From assembly GCF_030247195.1 (NCBI RefSeq), contig NC_080672.1, positions 368,458,271 through 368,522,270 of the forward strand: 64,000 bases of DNA, written 5' to 3'. The position numbers were made by a program, and so were the translations under genes. The stretch's first letter is position 1. Each line of letters starts with the position of its first letter. This DNA comes from Topomyia yanbarensis. Its lineage: Eukaryota; Arthropoda; Insecta; Diptera; Culicidae. The notes under the pieces are model-generated. The model had not been told where the DNA came from and searched no databases. It saw only the letters and a program-made list of their open reading frames with translations. Positions 21,592 to 31,645 of the stretch are shown here, piece by piece.

Positions 21592-22805
21592 TACTGTAAC
21601 CTCCATTTACGAACCTAACCGGGGGCTCCTAAATTGAATTAGTTCGTAACAACAGTGTTCGTTATTTGGGATTTAGTTCATAAAAAAAAGTTTGCTTCAC
21701 ATTCTTATTAAAATTCGTGGGTTAAGCTAAGTTCACGATAACCCTAACAACATGGGTCTTTTTTGAATGGGCTTGACAAGTAGATGATGGAAATGGACAA
21801 TTGGAACCTTTTTGAAATCAAAGATGGCGACTTCCGTTTGAGCAATACAGTGAAGACCCAATTCTCTCAGCATCCGATTTTATCAGTCCCCGATTTTGTC
21901 TACCTCCGATTTTATCAGCGTTTTGACCCGATTTTGTAAGCCTTAGAATGAGAATTTATTGTTGGTAGTTTAATGGGTTCTAGCAGACGAACCAAGATGA
22001 TTTCGAGTAAATCCTTTCTTGAGCATATTTTTTTATCTTAGGGATCCGAAATATGCAAAAATAATTTTTAATTTTTCACTGTCACACCCCCTTAAGGGAA
22101 GCTTAAGCTAAATAATCAGTAAAGATTATGAGGCTATATCTATGGACTAAAGAAAAATATTTTAAGAGTTTCCGTTTATTAAAAAGGAAGAAAAATATAT
22201 GTCCCGATTTTGTCAATGTTCCCGTTTTATCAGCCTAAAATTCACCAAGCGACTGATAAAAACTGGTCTTTACTGTATTCACGATAACCCTAACAATATG
22301 GGTGTTTTTGGGATGGGCTTGACAAGTAAATGATAAAAATGGACAATTGGAACATTTCTGAAATCTAAGATGGTGACTTCCGATAATCCTAATTGTTGAG
22401 GTTATAGAGAATTTTACACCATTCTAAACTGGAGGCCGCCATCTTGGATTACAAAATGGCTCAAGACATCGATTCCCGGCATGCACTCGCCAACCCCATT
22501 CAAAAAACACCCATATTGTTGAGGTTATAGAGAATTTATCTAAACCGGAAGTCGCCATCTTGGATTACAAAATGACTCTAGATATCGATTTTCGTCATTA
22601 ACTCGGTTAACCCATTTCGAAAATATCCAACTTTAGTAACAGTTAGATAAGAATATGAAAAATTGTATACAACTTCTTACAAAAACTTTTTTTACAAAAC
22701 TAGGTTCGTAAAAAAAAGTTCGTTTTTTCGAATTTAGTTCGTATAAAAAGTTACTTAAATTGAATATTACGAAAAAAAATGAGTTCGTAAATGGACATTT
22801 CAGTG
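21592..22805. mobile_element. TA-target element with nested TA element
   Basis: Termini share TCCATTTACGAAC, close to both ends and inverted (left TACTGTAACCTCCATTTACG; right, reverse complement, CACTGAAATGTCCATTTACG). TA flanks at 21590-21591 and 22806-22807. Inside are repeated blocks CACGATAACCCTAACAA.ATGGGT...GGACAATTGGAAC in direct repeat (21730 and 22268 on), plus several copies of a GATGGCGACTTCCG / GTCGCCATCTTGG block in both orientations. A second element (21848-22275) interrupts one block. Non-coding. Confidence 0.75.
21848..22275. mobile_element. Nested TA-target MITE (428 bp)
   Basis: Inverted ends CAGTGAAGACCCAATT and (reverse complement) CAGTAAAGACCAGTTT, flanked by TA at 21846-21847 and 22276-22277. 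The interior repeats CCGATTTTGTC/CCGATTTTATCAG several times in direct orientation. It lies wholly within the 21592-22805 element. Confidence 0.8.
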
Positions 22806-23027
22806 TATACTCGACCACCAGTCATTGCCATCAAGACCATCCTCTGGAGTTGGTTTAATTTTGATTGGATTGTCATCACCACCAGACAAGGCACCCATAA
22901 GCGGATATTGGTCTAACAATTGTTGTATAGACCCGGCGAAGATGCTTGGGTTTAAGTCCACAAGATTTACCGAAGGCTCGTCTACATTGACCAAATGCCA
23001 TACAAGCTCTTTTGATTCTGAAATCCA
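22800..23027 (-). other. Coding-like segment of unknown origin (candidate 3' exon)
   Basis: Read on the minus strand, the frame continues out of the RT relic into SKELVWHLVNVDEPSVNLVD then LNPSIFAGSIQQLLDQ and further Asp/Pro-rich sequence to NDWW. This bears no resemblance to a LINE RT. The segment is preceded by TTGGATTTCAG, which could be a 3' splice acceptor. If the TA element at 21592-22805 is removed together with one TA, the frame ends cleanly after five further codons at a TGA; as it stands, the last residues come from the transposon end. It could be a terminal exon of a host gene interrupted by the transposon, a captured cDNA fragment, or a diverged part of the LINE. I cannot identify the protein. 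Confidence 0.35.
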
Positions 23028-23637
23028 ATTAAGTTTTGAGTTCTCGACGTACTTAACTTGATCTGCGACCGTAGTTTCAGAAGCAAAGAACTGCAACGGA
23101 CAAGCTCCGGTTGTAGTCCTTCGTTGCGTAAAGAGCCCCATTGATGTTTTATTTGGATTAACTGACACCATTGTTCAGCAACACATTTAAGGCTTGTTGC
23201 ATCATATCGAACAGAGTGTTGATGCAAATTTCGGTGATCATTATATGATAATTATCAGCGAAACCATGTAACGGAATCTGAAGCTTATCAAGTTTCCTCA
23301 ACAAACCATCGGCCTCAAGGTTCCATAAAAGTGGTGACAGCACGCTACCTTGAGGGCATCCGCAGAAACACAGTTTACTTTTCTCTACTTGACTTAACGA
23401 TGAGCATGGATGTCGGTTACTAAGTATTACGTGTATCCTGTCCGTGATATATGAATGTGCTGCATGACCTCGTGTTGCTTCCAGAATAGAATCGAAAGAC
23501 ACGTTATCAAAAGCACCTTCAATATCAAGAAAACTATTAAGCTTGATTGTTTTTGCGAAAAACCATGTTGCATTACATGCACAGCGGTTCTCAACCAAGC
23601 TAACGTCTCGAAGGAAGTGGTCCTTTAAACGTTCCAC
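23028..23637 (-). pseudogene. LINE reverse-transcriptase relic
   Basis: A 159-codon minus-strand frame shows RT core motifs in order: FLDIEGAFDNV (motif A, catalytic Asp kept), GCPQGSVLSPLLW (motif B) and GFADN where FADD is expected, so the second motif-C Asp is lost. A shifted frame then gives VNPNKT..LFT (motif D/E region) and VKY. The GCPQGxVLSPLLW signature fits I/R1/LOA-type LINEs. Truncated at both ends and frameshifted, hence non-functional. It adjoins the unidentified segment at 22800-23027. Confidence 0.8.
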
Positions 23638-26214
23638 TGATTTAACAAAGAAGGAGGAAGTAACGCGGCTACCTTTTGGGAATTTTTAGTGTAACTTCGA
23701 GTGTAAGTGATGAGGTTTTAAAACTTCGTCGAGAACGGTAGCGGCGGAAACTAAAATCGTCAGTCGAATGGAACACTACCATCTCATTATTGCAGCCGGA
23801 TAATTACTCTACGTGAATGAAGCTAGATGTAGGAAATTTCGACATGGTAATTTTTAACTTCCATTCTATTTGAATTCTATATTATTCGATCGGTATGCAT
23901 GAACAAAAATCACTATATTCGTGACTGAAATATCACGATAACGTGAATATGAATTACGAAAATCGCGGCTAAGATCCTGCAATCACAAACATAAATCACG
24001 CAACTCTGACAGAAAAATCCGATAGTAAACTTATGAACAAAATATCATGGAAACGTGATGAGAAATCACAAAAATCGCGAATAAGCTCCTGTAATCATGA
24101 ACATCATCATCATGAATCATAACAAAACTAAACATGCCCAGGGAACAGCCACAGCAAACCTACCAAACATTCGAGTGTAATGCCATGAATATATTTGGTG
24201 CGAACTAGTTTTTTAGAAACACAAATAGCTCCATGAATACGGAATTTATTATTCATAATTTCAGGAACTTGGTCACGGTTTAATCGTTAAATCGTTCAGT
24301 TCACGAAATCATGATCTTTTTTTGCGAATTCATAAACAGATTTTTTCCATGTAGCACAAATGTACTTTTATGCGTCATTTTGTACACTTCGCCTAAAGGT
24401 TATGCTTTCTTTCTGAAATAAGGCCAACTGAGTATGCTACCAGCAGTCCTGTCATCGCAATGGTTCGGAAGTTCAACGAGTTCGCCAAACTGTTTGTTTT
24501 TAACCTCGTTTTGGAAATTTCATTAAAACATTGTTATATCGATAAATATTTACATATACAAATAATATTTTATGATTTTTTTAACTATTTCATGAGCACA
24601 AAAGTCGAATATTATACTAGGAATCATGAACGAGTTGACAAGTACATGAAAAATATTTTATGATTTTGCGAATTATTTCTCGGGAACGCCATGTGCTAGA
24701 AACAATTTATGTTTCAATAAATAATACTTCATGATATTGTAAAGTATTTCACGAGCACAAATGGTGAGTTGTGAGTATATTATAAATCGTGGACATTACT
24801 CAACAAACAACGAAAGCTGAACAAGCCTTTAATCCGAGAGAATAAGCTGAACAAGAACTGTTTAAGCTATTATCCCGCTAAATTGTTTGTTGGGTATTTT
24901 ATGATTCAGTGAACTATTCCACGAGCACGACTCATCGCGAATCATTCGCTAGGAATTATTAATCAGTTCACGAAGACTTTGTAAAACGAATGAGCTGAAA
25001 AAGAACGAGCGCTCTTCATTCGTTCTTCGCTTCACGAATATGCCACCCATTGAACCATTCACCGCTGAGCTGCGGAGTTTATGGCTTTGGTTCACCACCA
25101 CCGAGGCTGGTGAACCACAACTGTTCTTTAGTGTAGGTATATGAGCTTAGCGTAATAGTACCCGTTGCTCATTCTCTCTCTCTCCCATTCGAAGAGATGT
25201 CAACCGCTGTGCACCATTCGTTCTCCATAGCAAGCTGTACATAAGCACTAAGATGCTCTTTGTTTGCTGGGTGCGAATCGAGGTGCGAGTTATGGACTTA
25301 TCCAACTGCGTTGGTGTTGTGCCATTTTGACGTTTGAATTAAGGAGAGTGCGGTAGTATAAAAATGCAAGATATCAGTGTAAGTATTTCAAACGTCAAAT
25401 ATCACTATGGTGCCGCCGAGCTTCTCCGGAGAACAGCGCACATAACAAGAATGTCTTTGTTGCCTTTTATCATTTTATTCGTTTAGTTTGGACTGCAATC
25501 TGTTGAATCTGCCGAATAGTGAAAATCTGTTTGGTTATACATATTTAAAATTTGGGGGGACATTAAATAGTGAATGCTTTTAATCTAATGTGTTTGACAT
25601 CCTTAACATTTGAAGCATTTGTTTGATGATGGTTTATTACATTTGAGGTTCATGCGTCCGGTTTATTCAATCACTAAACCAGAAACAATTTGTCTTGTGG
25701 AATACAATATATTTTAAAATATTAATAGGCCAGTCATATTTGAAGTTCAACTCAGGGAGGCTTTTTAGTATTGCACAGAAATAGAAAAAAATCGTATAAA
25801 TTTACGTGTTCTGCTCCTGACGTATTCGAACATCAAAAATGTTTTAGATTAAATTTTAATTTCACATGACGTTGACTTTCGTTTTTATTGACCAGTCGTC
25901 AAATTTTGAATGATAGAATAGTAATGTTGATGGAATTGGACAAAAATATTGTGTGATTTTTTCCATTTAACAAAATTTGAAACAATGGCATTGAAGCCAA
26001 CGATCAATACTCATTTGGAGGATATTCCTAATAAAACTATTCGCCATGCTTGGAATAATTGCAGCGAACTAGTCTGTCCAGATCATTAAAGCACTAAAAC
26101 GGGATACTAATTTCTTCCCAAAGACTGCAAAGCTTGTCTAATTTTACTATTCCTACTCAACTTTAGACGAAGTAATTTTCTGATTATTTAATATCCCACA
26201 ATGTACCGGACATT
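23638..26214. repeat. Degenerate dispersed repeat, no gene
   Basis: 23880-24130 repeats phrases ATATCACGATAACGTGA, AATTACGAAAATCGCG and AGCTCCTGTAATCATGAACA, partly in tandem and related to 480-720. 24460-24960 holds similar ATGATTTTGCGAATTATTTC...GAGCACAAA phrases. 25000-25460 is more complex, GC-richer sequence without coding signals. Nothing else recognised to 26214. Confidence 0.4.
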
Positions 26215-26218
26215 TTAA

Positions 26219-26738
26219 TCCATTATAACCCAGGGGGTTCAAAAAGTGAGCCAAATGCAGTGATATCTTCAATTCCACCAAAAAATGTATCAAAGATTAT
26301 GGGAAAAACAAAATCACCGCTTAAAATGGTTTTGAGAATGAAAATATCTCGTGGAAAAAATTTCGTACGCTTAAATAAAAACAACAAATTTTAAGTTGTT
26401 TGACATATTTCTTCGGATTTTCTGATAGACAACACTTCTTTTACACCTGTAGGAACGTTTTGTCACATAATGGAATTATTAGCACGAATTCCAACAATAA
26501 AATTCAATTAAATGTATTGCTTACTTTTCAGCCGACTTTTGCCCCAACTATACACGGTTCAAAAATGTAAACAAAATTATAAAAAATTGGCAGTTGTCTT
26601 GTTTCACAATGAAATATGAGGTGTAATGATCCCATTAGTGCAATAATAAAGCAGTTAGATGCCAAAATTCTGCAGTAAAAACGCGTTAAACGATGGATAG
26701 TTCTGCGTATGAAATTTCATACGCTAAGATATAATGGG
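26219..26738 (-). mobile_element. TTAA-target (piggyBac-type) MITE, copy 2
   Basis: A 520-bp copy of the element at 6455-6968 in reverse orientation, bordered by TTAA at 26215-26218 and 26739-26742. The end at 26738 (ATATAATGGG) is exact and the other end reads TCCATTATAACCC. Similarity runs end to end with scattered substitutions. No transposase. Confidence 0.88.
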
Positions 26739-26742
26739 TTAA

Positions 26743-28227
26743 ACACTCCGTTAGTAGGTATTATCCAATTTAATCAGAAGCCATAAATCTTGCTCATCAA
26801 ATTTGTGGTTAATATTATATTTGTTAACAGTTAACCAGTTTGCACAGTCTAAATGCGAATAACTTATAGCTACTTCGTTTTGGTTCACGATTATAAAATT
26901 CCAAATATTCGTAAGCAAGAGGTGGAAAAAAACTGAACTTATATGTTGAGGGTTTACCTAGTCATCTGAGAGACAACATCCGAAAAACTGATAAAATGCA
27001 TATCGATGTTTAAATATCCCTGGCTCATCATCGCACGATTTCCCTAAATTTAGTGAGCATCGTGAACGCAAGTTCAATTTTTTTCTCTCAAACCTCAACA
27101 GAATCAAATTGGTGGTACCTGTTGCCTAATGTCCGCCCCACAAGCCATATGTTTTTAACTGATGTAGCGAAATCCGCCGAAAACCGCTAATAAGGCCAGA
27201 TGAATTTTATATTCAGATTCAGTATTACACAATGAATCTGAATGATTCAACAGCTTGTATGCTCGTGAACCATATCTACCAAATAACCAACCAAGCAACT
27301 AGGGACCACTATTCAAGGGAAAAGAGAAAAGAGAATACTGATATACTCTCTCTCAATGATACTAACAACTGTTCATCGTTATGATGATACGTGCTTATGC
27401 AAGTGTGTGTGGAAACATTCGTTCCTGTTTCTGTTTCCTCGTGTGGTTGCTTCGGTATCAATAGCGGTAATTTATTCGGTTGGAGCAATGGCAAGCGTTA
27501 TACTGAACTATATTGTGGCTCGTTCGGATTGAATTTGAATGAATGGTGAAAGCTCTGCAGTTCACGTATACACAGAGCCGTAGTGTGACCTTCTGGCGCT
27601 CTTGTCGAAGTCTCTTTTTTGCGCCCTTTTGGTGTTAACTTTGTCATGCTTTATAGTTCGACTTTCGAACAATGATTTCTTAGGTACATGGGAATGGCTC
27701 CGCTCTCCTAAGGTGGTGATCACAAATATATTTGCAGTATTGTTTGCGAATATTGCGCGGAGAACATGAATGCCTTCGAAGAAAGACTTCAGATGTAAAG
27801 GTTTAAAGAATTTCACATAGACATGTGAATACAACATACGTTATATAATATTTCACTGACACAAACTCGAGGAGCAGGTGTTCCCGTTCGATAACACCAA
27901 GTTCTTTCATGAATTGGGAGGGTCAAAGTAAAGTTACAATACAGACGGATGTTTTCTCATTTATTGATAATCACATAAAAAGTTTTGCTGACTTGACAAA
28001 AGTATTTTGGTTAAAAACCGTTGGAAATGTCATCCTTTGCGGACTTCCAGGCTTACCACATGTTTGCACTACTATCCTGTGGCTTGTCTTTCAATTTATT
28101 ACATCTTTCGTAATTTCTGTCTCTGCCTTCGTATTCTTTAAGTTTTCATTTTGCGCCGGGCTTTAGACCCGTGCATAAATTAACTCTCCTGAAAAGACCT
28201 AAATTCCGACTTCCCGTTTAAAAGTAT
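26743..28227. other. No gene recognised
   Basis: Mixed-composition DNA without recognised element ends. Open frames on both strands (for example 27562-27837 minus and 27909-28166 plus) lack domain-like content and codon-rich context. Confidence 0.35.
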
Positions 28228-28805
28228 TGATTGAACTCGGTTGGACCATGTTTGAGTTTCTTTCGGACCAAAGATAATCCGCTAAGTATTGTAAAGATTT
28301 TGAAAGCACTAATGCAGACATATTCAACAGTAACAGGTATCTCAAAAGGTGGTTCATATAAGTTCGGAATTGTGATATTCTGTCTAAAGCAAGCAAATGA
28401 CGTTAGTGGCGACAAGGCTTGTATGAAGGACTACCGCGTCTAAATGTCCGCTTACAAAGTTGAGATCGACGGTGGGGTTACCGATTCGAAATTGTGCGTG
28501 GATCTACTGAAACACAGGGTTGGCTGTTTCAAGGTCCTGATTAATTGAGCGAAGGTTTTTGAATGGAAATCGCACTGGATTGGGCAAAATTGTTTTTCCC
28601 TCCAAATTCGTATCGGGTGAACTTTGGTGTTTAATGACGACTCTTCGACAAGAATCCTGTTCGGCTATTGTACCCAGAATCGTTGGGATGACTGAAAAAT
28701 ATTATGAGAGAGTCCATATGATCTAGGGTCTTGGGAATCTAAAGCGTTCCCTTTAAAGACGATCTAAGTACTCTTGCAGAAAAAATAAAGAGCTACGCCA
28801 CTCAC
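28228..28805 (+). pseudogene. LINE ORF1 relic related to the 37.5-kb element
   Basis: Translated pieces align in order with the intact ORF1 at 37474-38802. VGPCLSFF..K..PLSIVKI corresponds to SGPWQVFFRRKGKPLNLVQI; LLKHRVGCFK to ILKHGVGCFK; SYRVNFG to SFRVTFAG; NPVRLLYPESLG to LPVRLFIPRVMN; and NLKRSL.RRSK to KIKRSLKERSK. Frames change several times and in-frame stops occur. The three zinc knuckles are deleted between about 28690 and 28735. No ORF2 follows. Old, dead copy of the same LINE lineage. Confidence 0.75.
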
Positions 28806-29214
28806 CACGACAAATCATTATATTCTTTTGGAAGAGTGTCACTCTGATGATTCCCATGTGAGGATCAGTTCGTTGAAACAGCAGTTGGAATTAGAACCTG
28901 ACTCAGTTTCTCCTCGAGCAATTTACTGCATTAGTTTTGCAACCCTTTGGTGTCTATATTCTCTTCTTTTTCAGTGTTCAGTTCACTTGGAAATGACACA
29001 TTATGTTGACTTATTTCATGATTGATTATCCTCACAAAAATTAAAAAGCCGATCATGATTTCAGCGCCGCACGATACGGCTCTGTGTATACATGAATAAT
29101 ATTTTCCGATTCTACTATTCCATGAACACAGATATTGAGTCATGACTAATATACTAGGAGTCATGAACTAGTTCAAGTAGCGACGACGGTAAAACATGAT
29201 GATGAGTTATAAAT
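28806..29214. other. No gene; half-copy of a hairpin MITE
   Basis: 28880-28912 matches one arm of the palindromic MITE at 15141-15263 (TTAGAACCTGACTCAG). The remainder is AT-rich and unassigned. Confidence 0.4.
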
Positions 29215-29454
29215 TAGTTATGGAATTTGCGTTTCGACTTCGTCTCATCAGAATCCGACACTAACTTAGTGACAAGACTAAGCTAGCGCCAGATTGACGC
29301 TAACTCTTGTGGGACATCCCGCTTGACTGGGAGTTTGCTCATGAACACAAATTGTGTCTCCGTTCTTTGGAGCAAGCGTCAATAGCTTAGTCCTGTCACT
29401 AAGTTAGTGCCGGATTCTGATGAGACGAAGTTGAAACGCAAATTCCATAACTAT
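29215..29454. mobile_element. MITE with ~75-bp TIRs
   Basis: The left arm starts TAGTTATGGAATTTGCGTTT and continues through TCGTCTCATCAGAATCCG and TAACTTAGTGACA. The right arm (29375-29454) is the inverted copy with few mismatches, around a ~70-bp unique centre. Non-coding. The ends of the duplication cannot be fixed because the flanks are TA/TTA-rich. Confidence 0.85.
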
Positions 29455-31549
29455 TTTAGTTATAGGTTTTGGTTAAAAAAATTCTCCTTAATGGAAAAAA
29501 ATAGTTTTTACCAAAATTGACAATGATGAGTTAATTTCTATTAACGACCATTCGGTGGAACGCCCAACTCATACCAGCAGAACGCAAAGAATTCTTCACA
29601 TTTCCTTTCGATTGCCTCCATATGAGCCTGGCTAGTTCTAGTTTTCCGTTCTAAGTTAATAACTGATTCGCTGTAGAATACTTATCCGTCTTTCAATTAC
29701 ATTGCGGTCGTTGGTTTTAATTTTAGATTTTCCAAAAAATAGCCAACAAAATCGATACAATAATACCCTCTACAATGCATGCCTAAAATTCAGCTTTCAT
29801 TGAAAATGAAAAAAAGCTTTGCATATCAAACGTTCCGACAGCTAACTACAATCTAGAACACGAATTATGCTGCCGCAATAATGAAATGAAAAAACTCCTT
29901 CGAACGATTTGAGTTTCTCGAATATGACAATTGATAACTGCCACTACCATTCACGGCAACCTTCGAAATCCTCATCACTTACACTTCCAACTTGTTCCAG
30001 AAATGGAAACAGCACTTTGACAAATTATTCAGACTGAACTAGGGCATTGTTCTAAGGTGCGCGGTAAGGAATTAGTTTTCACAAGTCTAACATAATGTGT
30101 GATTACACTGAGAAACTAAAATATGCAGTGCTTTAATTTTTTCTTTTTCTTCTCGTTTATTCTTCTATGATTTTTTTTCATTTTTTGATATGTGTTTTGA
30201 GTATACATCCAGTGGATAGATTGAATACATCCATTGCATTCAATTTACAACATGAGAAAATAGAGAAAACTATGCTACTGATGCCTAAATAACGTTCTCC
30301 GTGTACGTCATTCGAATATTCATATTATCCACCACATACATTATTTTAAAGTACTCCATCGACTTTTATCAATGGGCTTCCTCAAAGCGGTGATCTCATT
30401 GTAAAAGATCTATTAATTAAAAAGACATATTCATTCGTAACTATGCCCGGCAGAGTCTACTCTACTTGCAATGTTCTGCCATAAATAAAATATTAAAAGC
30501 AACTGCAACCACCACACCATCCGTCAGTCCATTTAGCAATTGTTTTCATTGTGGGCCGAACAAAACTGCAAACGCGCATGCAGCAATTCCTCGGTTTCAT
30601 ATTCATTCATTCAGAACGCTGAGGAATATGGCGAGGAAAAAGTGAAGTGAAAAATGATGGAAACGTACAAAACGTCATAATAATACATCATTTTGCGGCT
30701 GTCTGTTGGGGAAAATGTGACACGGTGAGTGAGGAGCCCGCGGGCTCAGAGATGATGATGCTGACTGGGCCCTGCTATTATATTTTGTGTTGAACTTGAT
30801 GACTTTAGGAACTGCTTCTCGGACGGCTCGCCCATCACGCTGAAAGTAACCCATTGCCTTCCAAGGTTGTTTCCGTATTATATTTTACCTTTATGAATTG
30901 GTTCATTTCTTTTGTATTGATTTGCTAGAAGAATGTTAAATCGGTCATTAAAGGGTTGACACGAGAAGAATGAGTTTTGCGCCGCCGTCGGCCGGCCTCG
31001 GAATCGGTACGAGATAGCGAAATAAGACATTGTGTACGAAATTACAGAGTGGGCGGTAATTTGATAACGATCGTTGTCAAAGTTCGTCTGCTCTGCTCGA
31101 ATTTTTTGAGCAATTTTTTTCATTACAGATTGGTGTACGGGTTGTTAACATTCATATTTCTAGCTTTTGACGACCAAGTGGATGGTCAAGGATTAAACGT
31201 TTAGTAGCCAACGGCGTTTCCACTCATCATAGCGGATTGAGGTGTCCTTTAACTGATATGCTGTCAGAACAGAGCGTTTATATGTTCTATAACTAGTGAC
31301 GTTATTGTTAGAATCTACTTTTGATGCGACTGACAAGGTTGCGAAGAGTCTTTCAATCCATGCAAACTGTCTGCCGAATCAGACCCATTTCATTGCAGAT
31401 TATAAAGCTCATTTTTCTGTCGTCCTCTGACCGCACTGTGTGTATATCACTTCCGCCAGAGGCAACTTCATTAACTAGACCCCAGATATCGACTCACCAC
31501 AACACATGAATTGGAACCAACGGTTTTATTTCTCTTCCGAAAGAGAGCG
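29455..31549. other. No gene recognised
   Basis: AT-rich to about 30430, then somewhat more complex sequence (30460-31250). 30700-30860 and 30965-31020 are GC-richer. No repeats matched within the window, and no credible coding frame or promoter. Confidence 0.35.
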
Positions 31550-31645
31550 TTTTCATCTCGCAAAAACCCCAACCAATTCGACTGGGATTGAACCCAGACC
31601 CTCTGCAGCGAGAAGATCTCACTTGCCACTCAACCACCGGTGGCT
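31550..31645 (-). mobile_element. tRNA-derived SINE head (family C)
   Basis: On the minus strand, GTGGTTGAGTGGCAAGTGAG (box A type) is followed by GGTCTGGGTTCAATCCCAGTC (box B, GGTTCAATCCC inside). Spacing is like a type II (Leu/Ser-like) tRNA head. The acceptor stem does not close, so this is a SINE or tRNA pseudogene rather than a working tRNA. Confidence 0.6.

Noticed and set aside
27562..28166. Two ~90-codon frames on opposite strands
   Set aside because: No domain content or supporting signals; expected by chance in this much AT-balanced DNA.
31572..31645. Possible Leu/Ser-type tRNA gene on the minus strand
   Set aside because: Box A and B are good but no closing acceptor stem is visible; better read as a SINE or tRNA pseudogene.
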